Shown here in pieces: positions 18,846 through 27,935 of a DNA stretch of 64,000 nucleotides. The stretch's first letter is position 1. The number at the start of each line of letters is the position of its first letter. Below the pieces are notes generated by a model. The model saw only the letters and a list, made by a program, of their open reading frames with translations, made no database searches and was not told the origin of the DNA. This stretch comes from Torulaspora globosa (lineage: Eukaryota > Ascomycota > Saccharomycetes > Saccharomycetales > Saccharomycetaceae), in assembly GCF_014133895.1 (NCBI RefSeq), contig NC_050731.1, positions 248,001 to 312,000 on the forward strand, written 5' to 3'. The position numbers and the translations under genes were made by a program.

Positions 18846-21182
18846 TCATTTAACTGCTAAACTTTCTAATATTACATCCAAACAGTCATCGACTTCTTCG
18901 GTGTTAAGTTCGGTACCCTCGCTGATCATCTTTCTATATTTGTGGATTTTTGTATTGTCACCCATTAACTTCATTATTTTCTTCAGCTTTACCTTCATCT
19001 TCAATCTTGACATGTTTAGTTCAGTCATCAGTTTTACCCGCGTCTCCACGTCATCAAGATCTGATGGTTCCATTTTTGAAATTTCTTCGTCTTTCGTATA
19101 TCGATTTATTTTCAGCAACTGTTGTTTCTCAATGATTGCAAGAAGTCTGTTTTTGTTCCCATTAACTTCTTCTTTTAGGATTCTTGTCTCTTCAAGTTGT
19201 TTTGCTATGATCGCATCAAACTTGTCAGTCTCTGTAACCCCCAGTATTTCCATCGTTCGTATATTCACCCCCTTGATAGTTTTCGTCATGCTATGCAGTG
19301 TCCTTTCCATGTTCTTGAGATCTATTTCCCGTTGCTGATAAAGCTCGTTGAATCTTTCTGCAAGTCGCTTCATGTCAGAAGCCACCTGGGGTATGCTTCT
19401 AGATATCTGAGTTGCCGCTTGAGAGGAAAACATCATGAAGTCAGATGTGTTGATAGCTGTTATGGGAGTAGTCGAGCCGATCGGTAGTGCTGTCTTGCCA
19501 TTTGTCAGAAATTGGTTGCTATTGCTTAAATTGCCTTGGCTTCTGGCGAATATCTGTTCATACTGTTCATTCATTATTTCATCAGGGCTCAGTCTATCCT
19601 TGTTAGTGATTGTGCTTAAGGCACCGTTGGCTATTAAAGTGTTGAAGAACGTTTTATCGCCATTTTTAGCTGCGATATGTAGAGCTGTATCACCAGACTG
19701 GTCTTGATAATTGAGCAAAAGCTCAATTCTGTACTGTGCCGAAAAGTCCTTGATTTTGGATAAAATGATATCCAGGTAATATACGGCAGACGGTGTGGAA
19801 GATTTTCTTTTGACTATATGGTGGATCACAGTTTGGAGAAGTGAATCAACATCAAAAACGGTATCGCGCAAAAGCTCGAAGATCCTGGGAAAAGATCTTC
19901 TTGTGTAGGAATTGTGGAACATGGAACTTCTCATTAGAGGTGTTTGACCTTGCGAGTTAGTCGCACTTATATTGGTACCTGCATTCACCAGAGCCTCGAC
20001 AATTGGCAAATTACCCATGGAACAAGCCCAGTGAAAAGCAGTGTGGAGCTCAGGATCTATTGGTGCATCAATATATGGAGCACTGTGCGGCGGCGGAAGT
20101 AAAAGTTCCGCAGGGACTGACTTATTCGATCTCACTTCGTTGGAGATAAAATAATCAACTAATATCGAAAGATACTTGTTAACTTTGTCATGAATATCAG
20201 TACTTTGTGGCCTCGAATGAGTAGCGTATCGGGGAATAGTGGAAATTACAGGAGATGTACCAGCACTTCCGAATCTCTGATCGAATGGGTTAGCATCCGA
20301 CAGCTCACTCGGTGATGTTGCCAAAGACTCGGATGATTGAGAAACTGAGTGGGAGTGCATTAACCTGTCGTTACGATTGGTCATACTGACCTCTTCTTCG
20401 TGGCCCAAGGGGTTAGGCACATGTTGCTCGATGTCGCTGGACAACCCATCGTCGATATCAAGCTCTTGAAATCTCTCCCGATGTTTGCGCGGCAGATGTT
20501 GTTTATCTTCTTCTTCTGCTAAGGACTCCAGATTAGAAGTTCGTATAGAGGGTAGCTCCGTGGTCGCTATTGAAGAACTCGGTATGGCCGGTCTAGGATA
20601 TCCCAGATCGCTTTGTGATCTCTGTAAAGGCGTGTTGATTTTCTTTTTTGCTCTGCTGATTGTGGACGGTCTTCCCCTCTTCCTTGGAGTGACTGTGCTA
20701 GCATTACTTGCTCCTGGTGTCAGCGACGTCGATTTAGCTGTAGGGGAGGCGTTTCCTTCCATAACCGCCGACATACTGGCGCTTTTTACCGCTCTCTTTC
20801 TCGTTGAATCACTTCTCGAGGCGTGGTGATGCTTTGGTGCTTGTGGCGGTGAGGCTGACCCGTCAGATTGCGTGAAGTCAAATAAAGGTTTCAGCTCGTC
20901 GTAAACGTCGAATTTCTCGGCCAATCTCACCGCAATATCTAGCGGCACCCATGTACCCTGGTACTTCCCAAATCCGCCTTGAACTTTCTCATGGATTTCC
21001 TTGATCACTTCCCTTTCAAGAATCCTCGTCCTCTTGGCCTTGGCAAACTTGGCTGCCTTCAGAATATGTGTGGCATTGACCCAATGATCGCTTTTCCTCT
21101 TCATAACCGAACCAGTCGGGTGAATAAACTCATACACATCCACACCAGAGTATTTAGCTGAATAAATCTGGTTAGAAGCCAT
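18846..21182 (-). CDS. MBP1: MBF DNA-binding subunit Mbp1
   Basis: This transcription factor pairs with Swi6 to form MBF, which binds ACGCGT elements and drives G1/S genes. The 778-residue protein starts MASNQIYSAKYSGVDVYEFIH. Residues 4-105 are the APSES/KilA-N domain, with the recognition segment KRTRILEREVIKE and GGFGKYQGTWVPL. A Ser-rich linker with KRGRPS is near 175. Ankyrin repeats span about 375-560 (TAFHWACSMGNLPIVEAL, GDTALHIAAKNGD). A C-terminal coiled region for Swi6 binding ends IHKYRKMISEGTELNTEEVD. The ATG at 21182 is used because the longer frame begins with GTG. It is tandem with the hydrolase-phosphatase gene, as in YDL056W-YDL057W. Confidence 0.96.
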   Translation of the reverse strand: MASNQIYSAKYSGVDVYEFIHPTGSVMKRKSDHWVNATHILKAAKFAKAKRTRILEREVIKEIHEKVQGGFGKYQGTWVPLDIAVRLAEKFDVYDELKPLFDFTQSDGSASPPQAPKHHHASRSDSTRKRAVKSASMSAVMEGNASPTAKSTSLTPGASNASTVTPRKRGRPSTISRAKKKINTPLQRSQSDLGYPRPAIPSSSIATTELPSIRTSNLESLAEEEDKQHLPRKHRERFQELDIDDGLSSDIEQHVPNPLGHEEEVSMTNRNDRLMHSHSVSQSSESLATSPSELSDANPFDQRFGSAGTSPVISTIPRYATHSRPQSTDIHDKVNKYLSILVDYFISNEVRSNKSVPAELLLPPPHSAPYIDAPIDPELHTAFHWACSMGNLPIVEALVNAGTNISATNSQGQTPLMRSSMFHNSYTRRSFPRIFELLRDTVFDVDSLLQTVIHHIVKRKSSTPSAVYYLDIILSKIKDFSAQYRIELLLNYQDQSGDTALHIAAKNGDKTFFNTLIANGALSTITNKDRLSPDEIMNEQYEQIFARSQGNLSNSNQFLTNGKTALPIGSTTPITAINTSDFMMFSSQAATQISRSIPQVASDMKRLAERFNELYQQREIDLKNMERTLHSMTKTIKGVNIRTMEILGVTETDKFDAIIAKQLEETRILKEEVNGNKNRLLAIIEKQQLLKINRYTKDEEISKMEPSDLDDVETRVKLMTELNMSRLKMKVKLKKIMKLMGDNTKIHKYRKMISEGTELNTEEVDDCLDVILESLAVK

Positions 21183-21667
21183 GACTGAACCTTCCAGAGA
21201 AATTTCGTTCAACACAAAACCGTGATGAGGTTAAGCTACGCGCCGAAGCGATATGATACAACGAACAGCCCTTAAGCCAAAGAATTGGAACCTTATGCAG
21301 CCACTATTAATGTCCTCAGTGGCCTTCTAAGTAACAATTAGCGACAAAATATGCTTGGTTATTCAATTCTTTCAGTAGTGCTTCTCATCCAACTGCGGTT
21401 CCCTTAAGCACTTTTGGTTACCCGCCTACGTCGCAAACTGACCAAGAGGTTTAAAAGAGGGCAAACTATGTACATCTATAAAAGGTCAACGGATATCGTG
21501 GTCAATTCACCCATTTCTACCCATCATTTTGCTAAACTTACCTCTTGCTACTTAAAAGTTAGTAACTTTATGCTTTCACTACTGAGAGCACGTCTTTTGT
21601 CTAAATGAACTTAGCGTCGCTGAAATGTTAATTTGTCCAACTAATTATAAAAATTAAACCATCTGCT
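21183..21667 (-). other. Intergenic region upstream of MBP1
   Basis: These 485 bases lie between the MBP1 start and the end of the next gene upstream on the same strand, so they hold that gene's terminator and the MBP1 promoter. I see no gene, no exact MCB and no repeat; ACGCGC at 21239-21244 is a near match only. Confidence 0.4.
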
Positions 21668-23563
21668 TTACTCTAGAAGAAGATCCCGTAGTTTACCAAT
21701 GTCATGCGTGGAGAATTGCAGTACATTCATGAAGTACTGCTCGATTGAGTGAAACTCAGCGTTAAACTCATCTATGAAGAATCTCATTGCTTCGTAGCTA
21801 GACGACAGTAATGTCTTCGACATTTTCTCTGGTGTCAGCTGGTATATCTGTGTGAGCTTCTCGCAGTCTTTACCCAGCATGGAGTAGTACAGATCGCCCC
21901 GGGCTTGCAATTTCTTGATCAACTTTACTTCGGTTTTGAGTCCGATAGTAGTCAGTTCATATTCTTTGGATATCGTGTCTTCATCCACACCAAGAATTGA
22001 CAGCAAGAGCATGCCAAGGATGCCCGTTCTATCCTTACCAGCAGTACAATGAAAGACGAGAGAGCTATTTGGATGGCAGTTCCCTTCCAAGATGTAGCGG
22101 AAGAATTTCTTGATCGCATTTGTCGAGTTCTTCAGGACAATCATGTATGCCTTGGGGAAACTATATGAAGAGATCAACAATCCTTGGTAGTGTTCCGCCA
22201 TGTCATCTGGCGACAAACTCGTGTTCTTATTAAAAGCAAGGTTTTGGACCAAATTGGTGTCGGGGAAGATGCCGTTGTCGGCAGCCTCTCCAACGGCTCT
22301 CAAATCGAAGATACGAGTAACGTGCAAAGTCGACATTAGATAATCCTGTGCCTCTTCCGTGATATCGCATGGGTTTGCACACCTATACAGGCAGCCAGTC
22401 TTGATTCTCCTGTTATTAAACATAGTTTGGTAACCGCCGAGATCTCTGAAGTTCGATACCTTGGAGAAGTCGTGAGGTAATGGCCAGCGAGCAATGATAT
22501 CTGCCGGGTTCGAAGTGGTTCCACGTATTTGCGACGTCAGCTGGTAGAATCTGTCCAACTGTCTTTCACGAGACAGATGATCAGCGATCAGCTCAACTAC
22601 TCTGTAACCGTAATTGACTCTTCCTTTGCGCAAAGGCAATTGAGTTTCGTTGAAATCGCCAGGCAACCCAAGGAAATTATGATTTGCTCCATTGATGATG
22701 TGCAACGTATGGCGACCGCCGAACAAATTGGAATAATTAGCCGCCGCATCCAATGGGATAATTTCATCGTTAGCTCCATAACAAGAGAGGATCCAGGTTC
22801 TCGCGTCAATACTTTTGAATGCAGATGTGTCAACGTTGACAGCGCTCATAGTTTCGGAGCATGGTATCCATGTCCTTTCAAAAGCACCAAAGCGTGGCAT
22901 GTCGCACCAGAAACCTCCTTCCTTGCGCCATTCCGGCGAAGCTTTCAACCGCTTATCTAACAAACCCTGGCCATCAAATCGACCGGCGCAATTGACCAAG
23001 TTCGGGATGTATTTATCGGGATTGGCTCTGGCATATTCAAACATCGATACAACCCCTCGAGAATGCGCAATGATCGAGTCCAAGCTCAATTGGAACCCAC
23101 ACAGTTCCTTACATAGCCGGGGCGAAGATAGAAATTCATAAATAGTATCTATATCCTCCAGATCTTGCGATATAGTGCGTCCCACGTCGGGATCTTTCAC
23201 GTCCTCGGAGTCTCCCAGCCCTCTGAAATCTATTCGGATCACAAAAATGCCCATTTCACTCAGTCTTGAGGCCAATAACGTCTGATAAGGATGGTTCTTG
23301 TGAGACTGATGACCATGGATCACCAAAGCCGCCCGGTGTTGTGGCAGTTCGAACTGATGCTGATTTTGCACTCGATCGCTCAAAGTGTCGAATTGAAGAG
23401 ACTTCGGATGACTTAGTACAGCAGCTATACCTTGTGCTGTGTGATACCTGACGTGCTTGAAATACACAAACTGCTCGTTTGACTCCAACCGGATGTGTGG
23501 TGGCGGTTTAGTCACGACCTCATAGCAAACCTTTTCAATACCAACCTCGTCAAGCAAGACCAT
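21668..23563 (-). CDS. Alpha/beta hydrolase (YDL057W type) fused to a tyrosine phosphatase domain
   Basis: This is a two-domain protein of 631 residues with no settled function. Residues 1-340 match the S. cerevisiae protein YDL057W (about 328 residues), an alpha/beta hydrolase. They include HGHQSHKN at 83-90, FRGLGDS, the nucleophile elbow AHSRG with Ser168, Asp266 in CYGANDE and His295 in GANHN, so the catalytic triad looks complete. Residues 365-631 form a fungal Y_phosphatase3-type domain with SNFRDLGGY at 370-378 and the full phosphatase signature HCTAGKDRTG, giving Cys506 and Arg512. The S. cerevisiae protein ends where the phosphatase begins here. The frame is continuous, so this is a real fusion unless there is an assembly error. 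Substrates could be lipids or phosphoproteins; this cannot be told. Confidence 0.9.
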   Translation of the reverse strand: MVLLDEVGIEKVCYEVVTKPPPHIRLESNEQFVYFKHVRYHTAQGIAAVLSHPKSLQFDTLSDRVQNQHQFELPQHRAALVIHGHQSHKNHPYQTLLASRLSEMGIFVIRIDFRGLGDSEDVKDPDVGRTISQDLEDIDTIYEFLSSPRLCKELCGFQLSLDSIIAHSRGVVSMFEYARANPDKYIPNLVNCAGRFDGQGLLDKRLKASPEWRKEGGFWCDMPRFGAFERTWIPCSETMSAVNVDTSAFKSIDARTWILSCYGANDEIIPLDAAANYSNLFGGRHTLHIINGANHNFLGLPGDFNETQLPLRKGRVNYGYRVVELIADHLSRERQLDRFYQLTSQIRGTTSNPADIIARWPLPHDFSKVSNFRDLGGYQTMFNNRRIKTGCLYRCANPCDITEEAQDYLMSTLHVTRIFDLRAVGEAADNGIFPDTNLVQNLAFNKNTSLSPDDMAEHYQGLLISSYSFPKAYMIVLKNSTNAIKKFFRYILEGNCHPNSSLVFHCTAGKDRTGILGMLLLSILGVDEDTISKEYELTTIGLKTEVKLIKKLQARGDLYYSMLGKDCEKLTQIYQLTPEKMSKTLLSSSYEAMRFFIDEFNAEFHSIEQYFMNVLQFSTHDIGKLRDLLLE

Positions 23564-24368
23564 AATGCCTATCGACCTGTTGAGCCAACTGCAGTAAAGA
23601 ACTAAGATACTGATTAGCCAAATAGCAGGCTTGCTTCAGGAGTTCTTTCACTTTGTGATATCTCTCCCACACGGGCCTCGCGCAGCGCGTCAGTTCAAGC
23701 GAGCGTCAGTAATTCGACGTCAGTAAATAATAATTAATAAAATAATAATTTCGCCTCAATTTAAGCTCATTCCTGTTCTATTACTGCTAGCTACTTGGAG
23801 GTGGGGGGACTGGATCGCCCTCGACTACTTCTCGCACTGATTCAGCAATATCTTGTCTGGGGAACACATTTCGCCGAAAGAACTGGGGCACTAATGCTCT
23901 GATTCTAAAGCACTTATGGCTCGTTCCTGCGTTGTTCAAAGTCCCTATGCCCCAGCCTACCATTGCGATCATTCGAAGCTCGTCGCCCAAATCGGAAAGT
24001 TCGATTTCCTGTCCGCAGGAACCGTCGACCAAACAGGAAAATGGAAGCTTCTGTTCGAGCCTAGCGAGACGCACTTTGTATCATTTCAGGTCAGGTTTCC
24101 TCGAAATCTATACGAGTGTTGGCAAATGCTGAGAAATAATCGTTCGCAATCATTACGGTTGATCCAACCTCGAGCTTGTATGTTGATTTTTCCTTCGATA
24201 AATCGGCATTGACATCTTTCATCCAATTGTTGGACATTGCTTGCGTAAGAGTGAAAAATACCTATCCGTTGATGGTTCTCGACGTTCACAGCTGACCGTT
24301 AAAAGGCTTAAGAGTGCTTCTGCTATTTTAACTCTAATCCCGTATTTCCTATCGAATTATTTGGCAAG
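23564..24368. other. Long intergenic region between the hydrolase-phosphatase gene and CSR1
   Basis: These 805 bases separate two divergent genes. An A/T-rich run sits at 23727-23753. The centre holds a minus-strand pair of adjoining frames described separately. No tRNA, snoRNA or mobile element was recognised. Confidence 0.4.
23787..24237 (-). pseudogene. Possible interrupted small gene, unidentified
   Basis: On the minus strand an ATG at 24237 opens a 48-codon frame ending in TGA at 24091-24093. Ten bases on, a second frame, shifted by one base, runs from 24080 to 23787 and encodes about 97 residues ending in DPVPPPPSS. Read together with one skipped base, the junction would give FEETDLK, a TGA, then YKVRLARLEQK. 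The whole looks like one protein of about 145 residues broken by a frameshift and a nonsense codon. No splice signals bridge the break. I do not recognise the protein, and chance open frames remain quite possible. Confidence 0.25.
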
Positions 24369-25640
24369 ATGACAATCCAGTCTAATGGCAGCTGGGCCAG
24401 CGATTTGACTCAACCGCAGAAAAAGGCCTTGAAGCAAGTTTGGACATACCTGTTCCATTTCTGGGGGATTCCCGTGAATGGTGAAGCTGCCTTCAGAAAG
24501 CAGCAAGGCCCTTCCTCAGGGCCTTTTGAAAGCTCAAGTGACGCAGGCAAGAAGAAAAAGGGTCTCTTTGGTAAATTGCAAGCTTCATACTATGGTGATG
24601 ATCAGGAATCCTCTGGTAACGATAACATCGAGGAAGTGGAATCAGAGTACGTCGCAGACAAGATTCATGATAGCTTGAAAGAGTTAGATCCGGAGGCCAC
24701 TAGGGACGAGTTCTGGGAGATGCTCAGATTTGAAGAGCCCGATGCAGTGATATTGAAGTTCATCAGAGCCAGAAAATGGAAAGTAGACAAGGCGCTCTCT
24801 ATGATTGCCCACTCAATGCATTGGAGAGTCGATGAGACCCAAGTGGATGATATCCTGAACGGGGGTGAGACCGCCATCTTCAGGAATAATGAACAGGGAG
24901 TGATCAAGAACTTACAACTCCAAAAGGCCTTCATCAGCGGACGCGATAAGCAGGGCAGGCCTATCATCTTGGCGAGACCCAAACTACACCATTCTCACGA
25001 TCAGAGTGAGGCAGAGATGGAGAAATATTGTATATTGGTCATTGAACAGGCCAGATTGTTCTTCAAGAGTCCTGTAGAGACAGCCACGATTCTCTTTGAT
25101 CTTTCCGGTTTCTCGATGTCCAACATGGATTATGGTCCAGTCAAGTTCCTAATTAATTGCTTTGAAGCGCATTATCCTGAAAGCTTAGGCCACATGTTCA
25201 TTCACAAAGCGCCATGGATCTTTCATCCAATTTGGAACATCGTTAAGAACTGGATGGACCCTGTTGTGGTCTCCAAGATCAAATTCACCAAGAATCTCAC
25301 CGATTTGAATGACTACATAGAGTTGGATCAGCTGCCAAAATACATGGGTGGTGAGAGCGCAATGGATCCTGATGCATTCACCAAACCAGATGAGTCTCAA
25401 GACGCCAAGATGCAGGATGAAGCAGGAAGAGCCCAGATTCTGTCGGAAAGAAATGACCTCATTCAAAAGTTTGTCGCTGCTACTGTAAGCTGGATCGAAG
25501 CCGATGATGATGAAGAGTCGAGTAAGTGTTTGAATGAGAAAGTAACCCTTGGTTCTCAACTGACTGCAAACTATTCGGAGCTCGATCCTTATATCAGATC
25601 AAGATCTATGTATGATGTTAATGGTATGCTAAAAGCTTAG
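24369..25640 (+). CDS. CSR1: Sec14-like phosphatidylinositol transfer protein Csr1 (Sfh2)
   Basis: This CRAL-TRIO lipid-transfer protein is related to Sec14 and acts in phosphatidylinositol and phospholipid handling. The 423-residue protein (about 408 in S. cerevisiae) has a CRAL-TRIO N-terminal helix region near 115-160 (ILKFIRARKWKVDKALSMI). The lipid-binding CRAL-TRIO domain spans about 185-335, with ETATILFDLSGFSMSNMDYGPVKFLINCFEAHYPESLGHMFIHKAPWIFHPIWNIVK as its core. An acidic and basic linker at 50-100 is low-complexity. It stands head to tail with CTF3 as YLR380W-YLR381W do, which chooses CSR1 among the SFH paralogs. Confidence 0.92.
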   Translation: MTIQSNGSWASDLTQPQKKALKQVWTYLFHFWGIPVNGEAAFRKQQGPSSGPFESSSDAGKKKKGLFGKLQASYYGDDQESSGNDNIEEVESEYVADKIHDSLKELDPEATRDEFWEMLRFEEPDAVILKFIRARKWKVDKALSMIAHSMHWRVDETQVDDILNGGETAIFRNNEQGVIKNLQLQKAFISGRDKQGRPIILARPKLHHSHDQSEAEMEKYCILVIEQARLFFKSPVETATILFDLSGFSMSNMDYGPVKFLINCFEAHYPESLGHMFIHKAPWIFHPIWNIVKNWMDPVVVSKIKFTKNLTDLNDYIELDQLPKYMGGESAMDPDAFTKPDESQDAKMQDEAGRAQILSERNDLIQKFVAATVSWIEADDDEESSKCLNEKVTLGSQLTANYSELDPYIRSRSMYDVNGMLKA

Positions 25641-25786
25641 CGAGTCTCTAAGAATCTACCTTTGCAATCTATCTAGTGTATATGTATTTGAACTTATTGA
25701 TCTGAAGCTCCAGAAAATCACAGCAGAGCTAAAATCACAATGTATCAGCAGGAAGAAAGGATTGATCGGTGATCGAGGAATGTGAT

Positions 25787-27895
25787 ATGGACTCAGATTT
25801 GGACTTCGTGATAGACTCCATCGTCAGATCTAACACTGAAACGCCCCAGCTGCTGCTTAAGTCATGGTTGGATCAATTTTATTCAATCTCTGCGACTCGT
25901 GGTCTTTCCTCGCCCCAATTGATTAAGATGATTATCTTCATTTGTAATTCACCTACCTTGGCGATGACAACAAGGCTATATATCGCGGAGAGGTGTTTGT
26001 TACCTAACGATTTTATATCACAGGAGTTGATAGACGTGGTCATCAGCCAGCTAGGTACAGCGACAGCCATCTCAGACTCCAGGTCGCAAGTGCCTGAAAA
26101 AATTCAAGTATCACTCTGCAGATGGTTGGTGCATGTCTTCTTCCTCGTCACCGCTAGAGACGAGACAAACGCCCTGCAACCCAGTGGCTCCATTTGGCTA
26201 CATCTGTGGCAGTTTGATTACTTACAGCATTGGCTGACATATATAGTGCTGTGGACAACGACGTCTCCGAAGGATATCAAGAGGTGGAAGGTCATTTTAT
26301 TGGGAAGAGTGGGCTCTAAACCGAATTATCGAGATTCTCAGGCCTGCTCAACTTTGCTCCTGCGAAGATTTGAGAGCGTTGGTGGAAAATCGGAACTCAT
26401 TACACGTACGATTGCAGACTTGAGATGTAACCAGAGGAGATTGAAATCACTCCAGAGTTTCCAATACGATAAGGAATTCATTACGAAGCTTCGATCAATC
26501 TTACTAAACAGTTCATATTCGAATTTTACTGACGATATCCTAAATGAACTTATGACTTCTAGTTTGGATCAATTAAAGTGTTTGGCGATCAATGAGGGAA
26601 GCAGAATTTCTTCTCTTGATACTTCGGCTGAAGGAGTGCCGCTGTTGAACACTCAGTCACTGAGCAAATTGGCTTCCCAATGGGACTGCATCGTGGAGCC
26701 GCTCAATGCAGAACGATTTCTAGGCAATGTGAGAACTAGTCCTTGTCATTTCTATTTACTTTCTTTGACAGACGAGCACAAATTTTGGACCATTGCTTGT
26801 AAATGGTTAACAATTCAGCTAGGCATGTTTTTCAAAAATCCTGGAGATATGACTGGTGTTCAAAACATTATCAAAATTTGCCAGATTTATGGTTCACTGA
26901 CATCCTTCATAATCCGAGAGTTTTTCAGCGCCGAGTACCTCAATGCTAATCCAGAGGGTTTCCTGCTTCTCTTTGATGGGCTTTTCTCGCTTCCGGTCAG
27001 CTTTAGCATTAACCAGCATACATTTGCCAGAGACGCCATGCAGGTAGTGGCTATCTCCTTCCTCAACAAAAAAATGAAGCAAACGATATTTCCATCGATT
27101 GCGAACGCCATCGTTATGTTTCTGAGACATTCGCGATTTGGCGACGGTAAAGATTGGGCGGCTTCCTTTTCAGATTTAATACAGAGCATCCATGAGTTAT
27201 TGGTTTCGACTTTGACTAACATTATCGAAAACAGACTAACGACAATCACACTTGTGAGCACACTGAAGAGCATCCTTGCCTTGCAGCATCATTCAGGGAA
27301 ATATAAACTAAAATACGTCATTGCACCTCCCAACATTATTCGGCGCCAGTTCATATCTGATGATCCACTGTTACTAGATGCCTGCTGCTATTATCTAGTT
27401 CGCACGAAAGACTTTCTGCTTGATGAGAATCCTTCAAATAGGTACGTTCAATTTCAGAATAATTATATCCTGGATCTGACCAATTATTTGTGGAGAAACA
27501 AAATGGTCGAAACAAAGAGTTTTGCAGGGATTCCTTCAGAATTTTTACGTGCAGTGATTGATAACCTGTACCTATCCGATGTCGCAATGAAAGCAAAGGC
27601 TCCGTTCTCTATTACGGGTGTCCCTGCTCTCTCATACGCCTTCATTGCAAAACTGCGAGATCTGCAACCTGTCCATGATGCGAGAATTAGGTACTTTGGG
27701 CCTTTGAGTGACGAAAGCTTTCGAGCCTTAAAGAGATCCGAAAAGTTCGCACGATGGCTTGAGGGTGTATTGAGTTTGAAAGAACTGAAGATTGAGGTTC
27801 TTAAAGCCTTTGATGAGACAGGGCCGTACAACAATGTCGCTGCCTTTCTGTTCACCTATTTGAAAAGTCTTTCACAGTATAGCAGAGTGATCTAA
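25787..27895 (+). CDS. CTF3: Kinetochore protein Ctf3 (CENP-I homolog)
   Basis: This is a HEAT-repeat subunit of the inner-kinetochore COMA/CTF19 network, with Mcm16 and Mcm22, and supports chromosome segregation and cohesin loading at centromeres. The protein has 702 residues (733 in S. cerevisiae). It is mostly helical without a short motif. Conserved runs include SIWLHLWQFDYLQHWLT, DDPLLLDACCYYLV and the C-terminus AAFLFTYLKSLSQYS. The start is taken at ATG 25787 (MDSDLDFVIDSIV), because the longer frame begins at a GTG. Position between CSR1 and NAM2 matches YLR381W and strengthens the call for this fast-evolving gene. Confidence 0.9.
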   Translation: MDSDLDFVIDSIVRSNTETPQLLLKSWLDQFYSISATRGLSSPQLIKMIIFICNSPTLAMTTRLYIAERCLLPNDFISQELIDVVISQLGTATAISDSRSQVPEKIQVSLCRWLVHVFFLVTARDETNALQPSGSIWLHLWQFDYLQHWLTYIVLWTTTSPKDIKRWKVILLGRVGSKPNYRDSQACSTLLLRRFESVGGKSELITRTIADLRCNQRRLKSLQSFQYDKEFITKLRSILLNSSYSNFTDDILNELMTSSLDQLKCLAINEGSRISSLDTSAEGVPLLNTQSLSKLASQWDCIVEPLNAERFLGNVRTSPCHFYLLSLTDEHKFWTIACKWLTIQLGMFFKNPGDMTGVQNIIKICQIYGSLTSFIIREFFSAEYLNANPEGFLLLFDGLFSLPVSFSINQHTFARDAMQVVAISFLNKKMKQTIFPSIANAIVMFLRHSRFGDGKDWAASFSDLIQSIHELLVSTLTNIIENRLTTITLVSTLKSILALQHHSGKYKLKYVIAPPNIIRRQFISDDPLLLDACCYYLVRTKDFLLDENPSNRYVQFQNNYILDLTNYLWRNKMVETKSFAGIPSEFLRAVIDNLYLSDVAMKAKAPFSITGVPALSYAFIAKLRDLQPVHDARIRYFGPLSDESFRALKRSEKFARWLEGVLSLKELKIEVLKAFDETGPYNNVAAFLFTYLKSLSQYSRVI

Positions 27896-27935
27896 TTTCA
27901 ATCTATTTACAGAAAAATGCTTTTGATATTTCCAT

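Noticed and set aside
23727..23753. A/T-rich tract as a replication origin
   Set aside because: No clear ARS consensus match was found by eye, and base composition alone is not evidence.
24081..24095. ACC TGA C at the junction of the small interrupted frame, resembling the antizyme +1 frameshift site
   Set aside because: The shifted frame meets another TGA ten bases later, the usual GCG codon is absent, and the protein does not resemble Oaz1.
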